Assembly (NCBI RefSeq): GCF_003589595.1
Contig: NW_020654748.1
Location: 1,439,887 to 1,503,886, forward strand
Reading direction: 5' to 3'
From: Hyposmocoma kahamanoa
Taxonomy: Eukaryota; Arthropoda; Insecta; Lepidoptera; Cosmopterigidae
Length of the DNA: 64,000 nt
How positions within the stretch are numbered: position 1 is the first letter of the stretch; each line of letters begins with the position of its first letter. The translations under genes and the position numbers were made by a program. Shown here piece by piece: positions 20,864 to 32,244 of the stretch. Under the pieces are notes generated by a model, which was not told the origin of the DNA, made no database searches, and saw nothing but the letters and a program-made list of their open reading frames with translations.

Positions 20864-21019
20864 ATTCTGTGCTGGAAACCGATATCTATTGACCATTGTG
20901 TAGTATATATTTTTGTCCCTTTTTATAACAGCTCATATCAGCATCAGGTATTGTTGTTATTCAGCCAGTGGGAGATTGAAAGAAAGAAAGAAAGAAAATA
21001 AGTTTATTCAGCACAAACA

Positions 21020-21300
21020 AAACATTTATTTATTTATTTATTAAAACTTTATTGACCACAAGACATGATGGTACAAAAGGCGGACTTAATGCTAAAAGCA
21101 TTCTCTACCAGTCAACCTTTAACGCGGCGAATTATTATATTAATAAATTATATATTACATATTATTATTTAAATTATACTAATAATTAAATAACAAACGA
21201 ACCTAATACATTCCTACATACAACCTAACACAGTCATATACATAATATGTATATATATACAGAATACGATGATTATCATTGTGACAAACAATTTGATTTG
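21020..21300 (-). mobile_element. LINE 3' UTR with (AAAT)n tail
   Basis: It begins 'atttatttatttatttatta' then 'aaaactttattgaccacaag', which on the minus strand is a polyadenylation-like end 'tcaataaagtttt' with tetranucleotide tail. It resembles the end at 19920 in design, not in sequence. An AAGA-type microsatellite with another 'taagtttattca' end abuts it at 20978-21005. Confidence 0.55.
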
Positions 21301-22060
21301 ATTTGTTTTACTTCCTAGTAGTTAAGCTTTTATTGTCTTTTTTACCTTACCTGTATATTATCTTAATTCAATATAAACTAGAATGTTTAACTATCATGAT
21401 ATTAAATTATTTTTTTGTGAAATTACTCCTCTAATTTGTTATTATTATATATATTATTAATACAAACATCGAATATTCTCTTAGTGTTCGACCATGTATA
21501 CCCGTGGAGTGATTTAATCAAATATCGTGATATTCAATAAACTTCAACAATTAAAAATTTCTTACTACCACAATTTGATTATTTGTGCGAGAGTGATAGC
21601 ACTCCGTTGTCGCCTATAATTTTGTTCCAAAGAGTTTCGCGAATTAAGTACAGTTTATGATCTCATCCAACCTTGTGGATGCATCGTTGCTTATTGTACT
21701 TGCAATAAATGAGTCCGTTTTTGAGTCGAACAATTGTGGCGCAATGCACCTCCGGACCACCTGCGGATTTTGCGTGAGTAATACCGGTGCACAGTTTTTG
21801 GAGTTTTTAAGGTTCAATTTCGGTAAAATAAAAATTTTATACGTATCTGACCTGTATCTTGGTTGTATAATGATTAAACTGCGAATCAGTGCTCCGTTAA
21901 TTGGGCCTTTGATATGTATATAAATGAATATTACGCACACAAGAGCGTTGCGACGCAACGTTGCGTCTGTCGGCAGTTAAACCGACTGGCTAATAAATGT
22001 TTAAAAATTAAAACACAATGGGGGTAATGAAGACTATTCTTCATTCGAATCTGCTGTTCG
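21301..22060. other. Unassigned stretch with an SINE E tail trace
   Basis: 'tttttgtgaaattactcct' near 21414 and 'attaatacaaacatcgaata' near 21457 resemble leader and tail parts of SINE E without the tRNA module. A 104-codon minus-strand frame (21644-21958) and its plus-strand partner have no motif I recognise. Confidence 0.35.
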
Positions 22061-22064
22061 TGTC

Positions 22065-22480
22065 TGGCCTGTAGTGTTGTACGGTAGCGAGGCTTGAACT
22101 CTAAAGGCCGACACCCAGAGGCGTCTTGAGGCCTGCGAGATGTGGTGCTACCGTAGAATGCTACCGCATAAGCTGGTAAAGTTCCCAATTTGACAGTTCT
22201 CTCTAACTCTTGCAGACCGTCAAGAAAAAGAAAGTTGCGTATCTTGGACACGTTCTACGGCATGAAAACTACCGACTTCTCCAACTGATAATGATGGGTA
22301 AGATCGAGGGTAACAGACGTACTGGTAGAAGGAAGAAGTCGTGGTTGCGCAACATCCAGGAATGGACGAATATTGCCAGCGTAGGACATCTGTTTCGCTT
22401 GGCTCAGGACAGGGAAGAGTTTTCCAAGTTGACGGCCAGTCTCCAGTAGTGGAGAGAAACTACATGATGATGATGACATA
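22065..22480 (+). pseudogene. RTE-like LINE C-terminus with (ATG)n tail
   Basis: The frame 22210-22449 reads 'KKKVAYLGHVLRHENYRLLQ', 'LIMMGKIEGNRRTGRRKKSW', 'LRNIQEWTNIASVGHLFRLA', 'QDREEFSKLTASLQ' and stops. This is the conserved end of RTE-type LINE ORF2. The upstream 22070-22200 part matches the preceding segment ('RRLEACEMWCYRRML' type) in shifted frames. The stop is followed by the ATG-repeat tail 'catgatgatgatgac' (22463-22478), the normal RTE ending, so the 3' end is complete. Confidence 0.85.
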
Positions 22481-22521
22481 AAACGGTGTACTCCAAAAAG
22501 TCAATCAAATCCAACAACTCT

Positions 22522-22790
22522 TTTAGTAGAAGTATAGCTCCTTGTGAAAGAGTTCGTCCGGGAAGAACTGTCACCTTACCTATTTCTGCCGCCAAGCAAT
22601 AATGTGAGCATTACTGCGTTCCAGTTTGGAAGAGGATGCTGGTGAATTTACAGGCACAAGGGATTTAGAACTTATGTCTCATGGTAACGGGCACAGTGGC
22701 AGTGCCCCTAAGATTTTTGCGATTAAACGATCTAAGTGACATGGACAGGCGTCTTGCTTATTCGTCCCTTTAGTTAGTATCATAAAAAAC
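22522..22790 (+). mobile_element. Repeat A copy 6 (sense)
   Basis: It runs from 'tagtagaagtatagctcct' to 'gttagtatcataaaaaac', showing the sense order with the poly(A) end. The hairpin 'caataatgtgagcattactg' is nearly intact. Confidence 0.8.
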
Positions 22791-22902
22791 TTAACTGTAA
22801 CTCCCCCCTTTTTGCGATGTATATGTATATAAATATATAGTTTTTTTTTGTTCGATCATCAATCCCATCAAAACTATCGAAGCGAGAGGACGTGCTCATT
22901 AG

Positions 22903-23510
22903 CCGCTCACGCGATGCGCTCCTCCTACCGCAAAATGGCGGCTATTTGGTTTCGCAAATTAGAAAAGCATTCAGTTTAAATACAAGTTTTTATAAATAAA
23001 AATTATTATTCTGCATTGCTAAATAAATACCCTCCGTACTACCAACAAAAACATCTCAAATAAAACGCAGTAATACAACGCAAATCCTGTACTTAAAAAG
23101 CACTAATGACATTTTTGGTGTACTTGGATAAATATGATAATATTCCGTTTGAGTCGTTCTAACGTTTACCATGAAATTACTCCTTAAAGTATAGTTTATA
23201 AACATTTATATTCAGGGTAAACTTAAAAAACGCTACTTACGGTATGTTTTCAATAAATAAACACCGAAATCACCAGCCCAAACAATAACACACACGATTG
23301 TCGTGACGTATTTTTGAAGTTGTTTATTTGTTTTAAATGACAGACCCAGGCATTAAAAACTTTATGGTTTGCTAGAGTAGTTACCGAAATAGCAATTAAT
23401 ATTAGTTCTTTTACCTGTTATAACTACGATATCCGATAAATTGGTATAAAATCATCACCGGCACCTCTAGGTGTGGTATGCGTCTACGGCTGCATGTATC
23501 GCGTGAGCGG
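22903..23510 (+). mobile_element. TIR element L copy 1 (608 bp)
   Basis: The element is bounded by perfect 13-bp terminal inverted repeats, CCGCTCACGCGAT and ATCGCGTGAGCGG. The second copy at 42098-42717 is in the opposite orientation and aligns over its whole length at very high identity by eye. No ORF above 60 codons is present, so it is non-autonomous. The target duplication is not resolved: the flanks TTAG/CTAA are complementary and not duplicated. Confidence 0.8.
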
Positions 23511-24095
23511 CTAATCATCATGTAAAACTAACTTCACGTAATTTGACTGTTTTTAAGTTCCTTCATTTTTAAAGCATTAATAATGAAAGGATTGTACTGC
23601 AAAAATTTTCACTTTTCGTATCTTTTTAACGTGGATGTACGAATATGAACTAAAAGCGTTCAGATCATAAAATGATTAGGCTATTTAGCGTCCACATTTC
23701 ACAAAAACTCAAACTGACTTGCCTAATAGCAAATCGACAATCGTGTGAAATAAATGTTTTACACATTGCCTAATCCAAATCATTTTTTACGACCGCATTA
23801 GAATTATGTAGAACAGAAATTTGAGTAGACAAGGTATATTTACCTAAACTTCAGGGAATGACACCATAAAGAGAATGATGCATCTCTCAGAACGAAAAAA
23901 GGCACATTTGAGTTATATATGTACATATTCGCGATCAGGGAACAAAAGACCAGTAAGAATTACATGACTTAATTCTGCCTCTCCAATTCCATCATTGTGG
24001 GACTAGATTTAGGCAAAGGTTCCACACATATATTGTGGATATTCCAAAGATTCGCAAGCGTTTCAAGTCCATATTTATATGGCGAACGGTAAAGG
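23511..24095. other. Unassigned AT-rich stretch
   Basis: No gene or family-level repeat recognised. Confidence 0.4.
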
Positions 24096-24212
24096 AGTGT
24101 AATTCCCTGCTTGCTTTTCAAGGCGAGAGTGAATAGGCACTATTTAAGTGTGCATGCGATATCGTCGACCTCATCGTCGCTTTCCATCAAGTGAGATGGA
24201 GGTCAAATGCGT
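24095..24212 (-). repeat. Repeat Q copy 2
   Basis: The minus strand reads 'atctcacttgatggaaagcg', 'acgatgaggtcgacgatatc' and 'ttcactctcgccttgaaaag', the Q signature. Confidence 0.6.
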
Positions 24213-24589
24213 AGTTATTAACAAAATGTATAAATCTTCATCAATAAATAGTTTGCATAAACAGTAAGGTCAACATGAAGATTTTCTACCATTAAAAGTC
24301 ATATTTGACGTTTATGATGTCAAAAACCACTATAATATCAAAGAATTACTTAGTAATGTACGAAACAGTGCTCTTATTATCTAGTTCAATTAGAATACTT
24401 CGTCAATAACACGACAAAAAAGGAACAATTAATTAAATATATAAATAAAATTTAGTACCAATGTAAGCCATGCATTAAAAGTCGCCTTTAAGTTAATTAT
24501 TCCCATATTTTGTATGTATATAAAATACATTAATAACATTTTTTATAATTAATTAAATTTTTATTGAATTGATATTCAATTATTTTTTG

Positions 24590-24935
24590 TGAAATTACTC
24601 CACTAGTTTGTTATAATTATTAATACAAAGATCGAACACTCAGAAAAAATTCCTTCGATCCGGTCGGATTCGAACCGACGTCTTCTTGCATACCGTGCCA
24701 GACGTCTGGCTAGAATAGATTTCTCATAGAGTCGTAGCGCCGACTAAAAAAGTCGTTGAAAGACCAAGTACAAAGACACGACGCAAGCACATAGAAGAAT
24801 TCGTGAGGTCCGTTGGTTCGTTCCGTGGCTTAGTTGATATAGCGTCTGCCACGGTATGCAAGAAGACGTCGGTTCGAATCCGACCGGATCGAAGAAATTT
24901 TTTCTGAGTGTTTTTTCGACTTTGTATTAATAATT
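24590..24935. mobile_element. SINE E head-to-head inverted pair
   Basis: Left arm 24617-24709 (minus) and right arm about 24838-24935 (plus) are near-identical inverted copies of the E tRNA module and tail: 'gtcggttcgaatccgaccgg', 'gaagacg', 'ctgagtg'. The spacer of about 130 bp is E leader in plus orientation ('gtcgtagcgcc', 'gacacgacgcaagcac'). If transcribed through, the arms would form a stem of about 85 bp. Confidence 0.75.
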
Positions 24936-25450
24936 TTTTATGCTATGGCTATGTTGAGTGTGTGCGTTATAGTTTTTTTTAAGAGGGAGCAGAGGAAAAA
25001 TTCCTAAACTTCGAATTGATTTTAGAGGGGTATATCCATTTTAAAGTTAAAAATAAAAAAAATATTGTATGAGTAACTACATGATATATTCAAGCATAGA
25101 CACTAATCAGAAACATAAAACAATAAAGTTTCCTCGATAGATAAAAATCACGAAATGACCTCTAATTTCCACATTTTTTCGATTTATCCTCAAAATGCTA
25201 CAGGTTATTAGGACAAAAATTAGATAATTATATGTATGTATAATTACATGATCGACAACTGTCACTACGGATTTTTTTAATCCCTTTAGTTTTAGAGTTA
25301 TTCCGCTAAAACGAATTTGGTACTTTTAATGCGCAAAATTCAACATCTCCTGTCATGTCACGCGAACTTCAGGCATATGTTTGTTTCACAAGTTTGGGCG
25401 GAGCCAACGTCAACACTTTTTTGGCATGCTCCCTCTTAATGATTCGAAGT
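24936..25450. other. Unassigned AT-rich stretch
   Basis: Nothing recognisable. Confidence 0.4.
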
Positions 25451-25451
25451 G

Positions 25452-25735
25452 ACGAACAAGTCAGGCGCCTGGTGGTAAGTAAGACGTTTGTCCAAGGCAG
25501 TTGCAATGCCACTCTGTGCTTTAAATTGCAAATATCTGAAGTATACTGCCACTGCGCCCGTCACCCTGAGACATAAATTGATAAGTCCTATGTGCCTGTA
25601 ATTTCACCAGCACCCTTACCCTTCAAAACCGGAACGCAGTAATGCTCACATTACTGCTTGGCCGCAGATATAGGCAGATATGGCAGTACTTCCTTAAGGA
25701 ACGAACTTTTTCGCTAGGGCTCTTTACCATGGTTG
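25452..25735 (-). mobile_element. Repeat A copy 7
   Basis: Antisense, from 'gacgaacaagtcaggcgcctgg' to about 'ctagggctcttta'. The hairpin CAGTAATG-CTCA-CATTACTG is perfect at 25637-25656. Confidence 0.8.
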
Positions 25736-26754
25736 GGTATTTAGAAGAAAATTTTGCAATTGTATGTGAAAATGTACTTATTTGGTTTTAATGTTTTAAT
25801 TTCTGTTTTTAATCATTCCGGGATTCAGAGGGAAGTTTCATCCACTCTATATCGTTTAAAGAATATATCGGATTACGTAGACTATTTCGATCTCTAGTAA
25901 TGAAACTTTAGAATGCCAAGTTTTATTTAATCTTTGAATGACATTTATAGCTCAAGTTAAGTAAAAAAGTGAACGTATTTGGCGAAATTTCAATTAAAAA
26001 AATATTTATTGCGTCATTTACATACTGTGACAGGTAATTTAGGATTAAAGTGGTATTTCCTATATTGGTAATGACACGCATTCTCCTTTTCTATTATGGA
26101 CAAATTATTAAAAGTCTTCACGATTTATGAAGGCAACGTTTTATATATAGATATTATCTTTATTACAATAAATACAGTATATTTTTGTAATATACGAAAA
26201 TGTACACACAGGTCTGTTGTTGGCGCTGTACTATTTACTTTTCGAATTTGTGATTTCAGCGCAAACGAGAGTTGATATTTAAAAGTATATAAGGCCTATT
26301 TGTCTGATGAGTGGCCAGAGATGAATGGCCCTTATTTCGTCTCTATTTCTGGTTGTATACTCGATGTTAAGAATGAATACCCGCTCTATGCGTTTATTCA
26401 ATCAAGCATTCTATACAATCAATTTATTATTTCAAAGTATCGTACTATCCGTGAAATAGAAACATAAAAAGCATTTGCAAAAACGCAACGAACATGAATG
26501 GATGCGTTAATACGTCAATGTTTGGAACTACGATAGATGAAAGAAGACCTAGTAACACATTTAAATTTGGGTGATTGGCTACATATGATGGCTAAAATAG
26601 ATTTTCGATTGATGGAGTTTTAGAAAACTAAGGATGGAACGGCCGTAGTTTCTATGCCAATACGTCTTTGATGTTTTTGATTATTAGTCTTAAGTTGGTT
26701 ATAAGCGTCTCCAAGCATGGATTTGCTACAACTTCGATTAGATCAATTGCCAGG
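25736..26754. other. Unassigned AT-rich stretch
   Basis: No gene or family-level repeat recognised. Confidence 0.4.
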
Positions 26755-26862
26755 GAGCGATGTATGTTAAGGCGAGGTATTTCAACTCTAGCCTACATTT
26801 TAGCAGGTGAGGTTTGGAGGGCCGAATATCGCGTTCTGCAATCCGCGCGCTCAACATTAATG
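26755..26862 (+). repeat. Repeat P copy 1
   Basis: It contains 'taaggcgaggtatttcaac', 'acattttagcaggtgaggt' and 'gcaatccgcgcgctcaac', matching the complement of 30535-30640 over about 100 bp. It is much GC-richer than its surroundings. Class unknown. Confidence 0.55.
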
Positions 26863-27234
26863 TGGACAAGAACAAGAAGAGAAATTTGACACATCCGACG
26901 TCGACTAGCGCCTGATGGCGACTATCGGGATCATCGCATCGTCAAACAGCTGGACAATTTTCAAATTTTGGGACAAATGTGAATTTAATAACTATAGGGC
27001 GTCCTAAGAAAATCTAAATTTAGTAGATTCGCTGTAGGGAAATATCTATATTTTATTCTTAAATAATTAGTTTTAGACTTTAATTTAGCCTGTTTTCAGG
27101 ATTTTATACGATCGGGTACGTCCTATCGTGTAACAAATTAGCACATTCTTTAACTATTTCATCTAGCAAAATAATTTTTTCCGCTTCTCCTCCGTAGACT
27201 CGTCTTAATAATGAACCACGATTTTTGTTTCTGG

Positions 27235-27475
27235 GTTGTCAATCATCAGCAACATCATCATCACCAGCCTATCGCAATCCACTGTTGGACATACGCACAT
27301 CTTAATGCATTTTGCCTGGTCCTCAGCTTGTCGCAGCCATGTTCTGCCGGCAGTCTTTCGCAGATCGTCACTTCATCTGGCCAGAGGGCATCCTACACTA
27401 CATTTGCCGTAGTCTCCACTCAAGAACTCGCTTCTCCCATCGGTCATAGGTTCTTCGACAGATTCTACTTTCCTA
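27235..27475 (-). pseudogene. RTE-like LINE C-terminus, minus strand
   Basis: One minus-strand frame, with a single internal stop, reads 'SVGCPLAR-stop-SDDLRKTAGRTWLRQAEDQAK', then degenerates towards the 3' end, where 'cagtggattgcgataggctgg' and an ATGATG tail follow. This is the RTE ORF2 terminus ('W-S-D-D-L-R-K-T-A-G-R-x-W'). The plus-strand ORF at 27211-27558 is a shadow. Confidence 0.7.
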
Positions 27476-27499
27476 CAATGTACTTACGAACTCGCACAC

Positions 27500-27560
27500 A
27501 GTTACTTCCTCCTACTGAATCACGTACACACGCGCACACACACACAACAAACACATAATT
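27500..27560 (+). repeat. (AC)n microsatellite
   Basis: A run of 'cacgcgcacacacacacaac' within 27528-27555. Confidence 0.7.
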
Positions 27561-27639
27561 ATTCATCTCCATGCTCAAATGTTTTCACATCTCTGCAAAA
27601 CACTTAAGACCAGAAAATAACATTTCATAATTCAATAGC

Positions 27640-27862
27640 ATTTTTAATAATTAAATAATTTATTAACATTTCTACAATTTAATAATTTTTAAATAATTTA
27701 ATGTTTTGATAATTAATAAATAATTTCATAATGTTTACATAATTTAACAATGTTTTAATAATGTTGTTATAATAATTTAATAATGTTTTGATAATGTTAG
27801 AATAATTTAATAATGTTTTACAAATTAATAATGTTTTATAAGTTAATAACGTTTCAAATTTC
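27640..27862. repeat. AT-rich minisatellite
   Basis: Irregular units of the type 'taataatgttttgataat' and 'aataatttaataatgtttt' repeat about ten times. The minus-strand frame over it reads as repeats of K-T-L-L-N-Y, which only reflects the DNA repeat. Confidence 0.65.
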
Positions 27863-28544
27863 ATTTCATTCTATAACTAATGTGTGTTTGCACTAATTGG
27901 CTAATAGTGAAAATGGGTTGTCTATTATTTTGGGTCACATGATACAAGCCCTGAGCTTAGTGCGGGGTCCGCTGTTAACTTGTGTCGTTTGCGCTTTGTG
28001 GCTTCTATTATTGTTCCGTATTATATGGGTATTGTAATTTTTAATGTCCAATAAAGAATTTTCATTTTGTTTCCTATTCTACCAGCTATGTTGATGGGTT
28101 ATTAGTAAGGTATTCAAAATTTTTTTTAATCATTTTGTATAAATTTGTAATATTTCCAATTATTCTTACTCAATTTACGTTATTAACGTCAATAACTACT
28201 GTAGTAACAATCTTATAATCGCAGGGCCAAAACAGACATTACGGTTACCCAGACTTACGCGGAAGCAGCGGTTATTAAATGAAGACGAGCTGTTTGTAGT
28301 CGACGTAATTAGTTTTCTGGATCAGCGACCACAGTTTACGCGGTTGGTGCTCTATTAAATAACCACGAAATTGTGGTGTTTTCACTATCGTAAAATATTA
28401 TATTCGGCTTGTTTCAAATTACATATAGACACTATATGAATGATATAATGAAGAAAGTGGTGAATTGAATCGAGTTGTAAGATCGTTTATTATTGTACTT
28501 ATCAAATAACAACAAAAACCTAATGAATTCATTAATGATAACTT
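27863..28544. other. Unassigned stretch
   Basis: No gene or repeat family recognised, apart from a slightly GC-richer patch at 28225-28380 with no motif. Confidence 0.35.
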
Positions 28545-28765
28545 TTTTATTGGAAAAAACCTCCCTCAAAGTTCGTGAAATTACATCTATTTGGCAAGTT
28601 TTATTGAAATCGGTTACCGGAAAGTGCGCGGGTTCATCCCTTAGAGGTTTGCCACACTTAGAGACGGAATGATTTCTTCAAATTTAAATGGGAGCGATAC
28701 TGAGGTACCCTCTTTGAGGCACAAAAAGGATAATCAAAATTGGTTCACAAACAATCAACTTTTAG
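28545..28765 (-). repeat. Repeat M copy
   Basis: The plus strand shows the complement of M: 'agttcgtgaaattacatcta', 'aatcggttaccggaaagtgcg', 'tcttcaaatttaaatggga' and 'gaggtaccctcttt'. Confidence 0.65.
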
Positions 28766-28999
28766 GAGCCTGTTGTGTAGCTGCTGGTAGGCGAATAAAA
28801 CACTGGTTGTTCAGGAGTCGAAGGCTATTGCTGTGGCTTGCTAGCTTGGTGTGGCTTGCTGTAGCTCGACATTTATTCAACGAATCTTACTACTTATATA
28901 CTTTTGTATATCTTAGGAATAGTACGTTCAGTGCACGCCGATGCGTTGAGCGCGGCGGATGCGTGGATGACTTGCAGCTACAAACTTAAAGCTATTTTT

Positions 29000-29615
29000 T
29001 GGGACAGAAGAAGTGGAAAAGGTCAATAAGTTCAAGTATTTAGGAAGTTAGGTGAATGAAGTTGGAGACCATGCTGAAGAAATTAAAGTCCGCATCGAAA
29101 TGGCTCATTAAAAAATCTTCAAAATGTATAGAGTAATGTGTGATAGAAACCTGAGTCTCAGCTTAAGATTGCACAATGTACGCTGTTACGTCTTCTCAGT
29201 CCTACTATATGGCGTAGAAACTTGTACTCTCACACACAACAAGGAAACTGAAGGCTTTTGAGATGTGAATGTACCGCCGTATTTTGAGAATCTCGTGGCG
29301 TGACCGGGTTACAAATGTACAAGTACCAATAAACTGAAGAAAAAAGTGGAGCTTATGAACACCTTTAAGTGCAGGAAGATGTCCTACTTCGGCCACGTCG
29401 TAAGTAACAATAAGTACAAATTACTCTAGCTTATCATTCAAGGCAAAATCACTGAAAAACGAAGTGTTGGTAGAAGGTTGAAAACATTTGAGGTAATGGT
29501 GTGGCTGCAGTACCACCTCGCTCTTTAGATCGGCAGCCTCCAAAGTCAGGATTGCCATGATGTTGTCCAAAATCCTATAGGAGAGGAACCCCAAGAAGAA
29601 GATTGTTACTAAATA
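29000..29615 (+). pseudogene. RTE-like LINE ORF2, heavily decayed
   Basis: Joined frames read 'VEKVNKFKYLGS', 'HAEEIKVRIEMA', 'LRLHNVRCYVFSVLLYGVET' and 'KCRKMSYFGHVVSNNKYKLL', then 'LIIQGKITEKRSVGRRLKTF'. This is the segment from the end of the RT to the C-terminus of RTE LINEs. Stops and frameshifts are frequent (for example near 29052, 29112 and 29426). It ends near 29610. Confidence 0.75.
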
Positions 29616-29695
29616 TTCACAAATTTCGAATCACAGGGATTCGAACCGCTGACCTCTCAAGTGAGAACACCGCTTCGAAAAACGGTGTAGCAAAA
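29616..29695 (-). repeat. SINE F-like tRNA head, decayed
   Basis: 'caagtgagaac' and 'gggattcgaaccgctgacct' on the plus strand match the complement of an F-type B box and anticodon region. Confidence 0.4.
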
Positions 29696-30534
29696 AGTAA
29701 TGCGCAAACATAATAAACGTAGCTTATAAAAGCATTAAGGCATCTCAAGTTACAACTAAGTAGACGCTAAGTTAGTTGTCAAGTGGCGAGCTTATCAGCT
29801 TCCGTTTCCTGTCGTTGTCCACTGGCAATAGAGGATTAATGTTGCTAAGTTATCTTGGAGGACAAGAAGCCTAGGGCCAAGTTCCCGAAAAATACTTTCT
29901 GGATAATATAAACCAGTTTTTTTTTACTTGCGTATTTGTTACTCGAAAGTGGTGCCATGTTTTTTATTCCTTTACTACATTATCACTGTCAACCGTTATT
30001 TTTCGAGAGCATAGACTATAAGTAATATTAAGAAATAAGATGATCTATGTTTAAAAACCGTTGTAATATAGAAGTGAGAAGAATGCATATTATTTCTAAT
30101 TTTGCTACTCTCTTAACTTATATTATTATAACATGTTTAATACTTTAGACGAGTTCTGTATACAGAACTATAATTAGCAATAAAGTCCTGTACACAGAAT
30201 TATGATGAATTTCAAAAAAATACCTTAAATATTTAAAATTGCTTTTTTTTACTTAATTTAACAATAGTTTGACATTGCATTTAATATATTTGTTTTAGAT
30301 TTTAGTTTTATTTTTTAAGATTTTAGTTTAATAAAGTGTTTTAAGTTAAAGAAATTGCGATGCCCCGCAGGGTTACACATATCTGGTTACATGGATGCTT
30401 TATACATTTATAAGAATTTTTATATTACACATGTAATGTAATGAATGTGACTACGAATGTGTACCCATTATTCGACCCATTAATGGGACAAATTACTTCA
30501 AATGAGGTCGGTTTTTTCAATGATATTCACATTA
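29696..30534. other. Unassigned stretch with an 18-bp palindrome
   Basis: AGTTCTGTATACAGAACT at 30152-30169 is a perfect palindrome. A related 'cctgtacacagaatt' follows 20 bp later. No gene recognised. Confidence 0.4.
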
Positions 30535-30640
30535 GTTTTGAGCGCGCGGATTGCGGGACGCAAGAGGCGACCCACACCTCACCTCCTAAAATCTGGGCTT
30601 GCGTTGTAATACCTCGCCTTAATTGTGATATTGATTAAGT
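30535..30640 (-). repeat. Repeat P copy 2
   Basis: Inverted relative to 26755-26862. Plus-strand landmarks are 'gagcgcgcggattgcggga', 'cctcacctcctaaaatctgg' and 'gtaatacctcgcctta'. Confidence 0.55.
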
Positions 30641-31824
30641 AGTTATAATACGATGGTGAATTCGCGTTGAGTACAAACACTCATTCCTGTAGCAGGAGAG
30701 ATGTCCGCCTTAGATTCTGCAATCTCTGACAAACATCGCGAATGTGCACCGTTATGCCTCGACTCAACACTGGGTCCCGTGAGTTTGACCTTTCGAAACG
30801 CTGCTGAGAAATTTCTGAAGTTTTAAGTTTAAGTTGTAAAGGTACATACCGTCTGGGATAGTGAAAATCCGCGTTTGTAGTATTGGTAAAAAGCGCGTAT
30901 CTGCTTTGTTATTTCAATTGCTACGACTTTCATTCGTGCACAGTAAGCATTAATTTATGTTGTCTACGGACGGATAACAATATATTTCCCGTAAATCACG
31001 CTAATTTGGTTGCCACGACAGTTACGCGGCGGATATGATTTGGCGACTAAATTACCGAAATGGAGACTCATATAAATTCTAGTTACGCATATTTGCACTA
31101 TCACTGACGATATTGAATATAATATATAGTTACATAGTTCGTGCAGTACTAAACATTTTATAAACTCCTTGAGGCACATTTATGTATACATAAATACGAT
31201 TTTTATTGCATTTAAGAAAGACGTTTGTGAATAAATAAATTTAATTTATTTATTCTAAGTTTCTATAGTAAGATTGCGTGGAAGAAATTGCTGTTTAATA
31301 ATAGACCAACTGTGGTTTGCTCATTCTTATGTATTTACATTATTGTTCTGTGTTGCCATTGCAATTGTCATATATTTTTTTACATTTAAAGAAATAATAT
31401 TACATTCGTTCGTTATAAATCTGTATTGAAATGAAATAGGCGACAAATTTAACAAGTTCAGCGAAGAAACAGACAACCTGCGCCGTTTAAAACAAGGTGA
31501 ATAAATGCAGTAGGATAATGTATTTAACACAAATAAAACAGAAATTTTTTAGTGTTATATTGAGTAAATGTCTGAAAATTGTTAGTGTAATTGTAAACTA
31601 TTCAAAGCATATTGTATGTCAGACTATTAACATTAAAACATTCCAAGGATAGCAGCAGGCAGCGTCGGATTTCTCTTTGATGTTCAAATGTTTGAAGAAA
31701 ACAATAGCCCATAGCCCAAAATAAAAATTTACTATAATTAAGGATTAATAATGAAGCTTTAATTGGAACGAAGATGAATAGAAACTCCGTAATATTCATG
31801 AGATCCGTAACATTTTTTTTAACC
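30641..31824. other. Unassigned AT-rich stretch
   Basis: No gene or family-level repeat recognised. Confidence 0.4.
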
Positions 31825-32205
31825 GAATTAACCAATAGACGTCCAATGCTGAATATAGGCCTCCCCAAAGATTTCCAGACTAAAGGACGTGCATACATCG
31901 GTTACCCACCGCTCTTACCAGGTCATCCGTCCATCTAGTAGAGGGCTGTCCCATTGAACGCCTTCCGGTTCGTTGTCTCCATTTTGGAACCTTTCTGCCC
32001 CAACGGCAGTTAGTTCTACGAGCTACGTGCCTGCCCACTGCCACTTCAACCTGCTAATCCTTTAGGCTGTGTCGGTGACTTTAGTTCTTCTACGGGTCTC
32101 TTCATTTCTGATTCGATCACGTAGAGCATTGCTCGCTCCATAGCTCGTTGAGTGACTGAGCTTTTTTATGAGGCCCACAGCAAGTGACCACGTCTCAAAA
32201 GAAGA
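31825..32205 (-). pseudogene. RTE-like LINE C-terminal region
   Basis: Minus-strand frames give 'ETWSLAVGLIKKL', 'ALRDRIRNEETRRRTKVTD', 'RISRLKWQWAGT', 'WDSPLLDGRMTW' and the end 'GEAYIQHWTSIG-stop'. This is the very common insect RTE sequence (LRDRIRNEEIRRRTKVTD...KWQWAGH...QQWTSIG). Several frameshifts are present. The 3' end lies near 31825. Confidence 0.85.
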
Positions 32206-32244
32206 AGGAGGTTTGCAATACAATTGTATATTTTTTTGTACGGG

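Noticed and set aside
21644..21958. 104-codon minus-strand ORF
   Set aside because: Considered as a host exon but no recognisable domain, no splice sites and the opposite strand is equally open.
27211..27558. 115-codon plus-strand ORF, His-rich start
   Set aside because: It is the complement of an RTE LINE C-terminus plus an (AC)n run; the His repeat comes from the CATCAT tail.
27640..27862. Repeat protein with K-T-L-L-N-Y units
   Set aside because: It mirrors an AT-rich minisatellite in the DNA and has no other coding sign.
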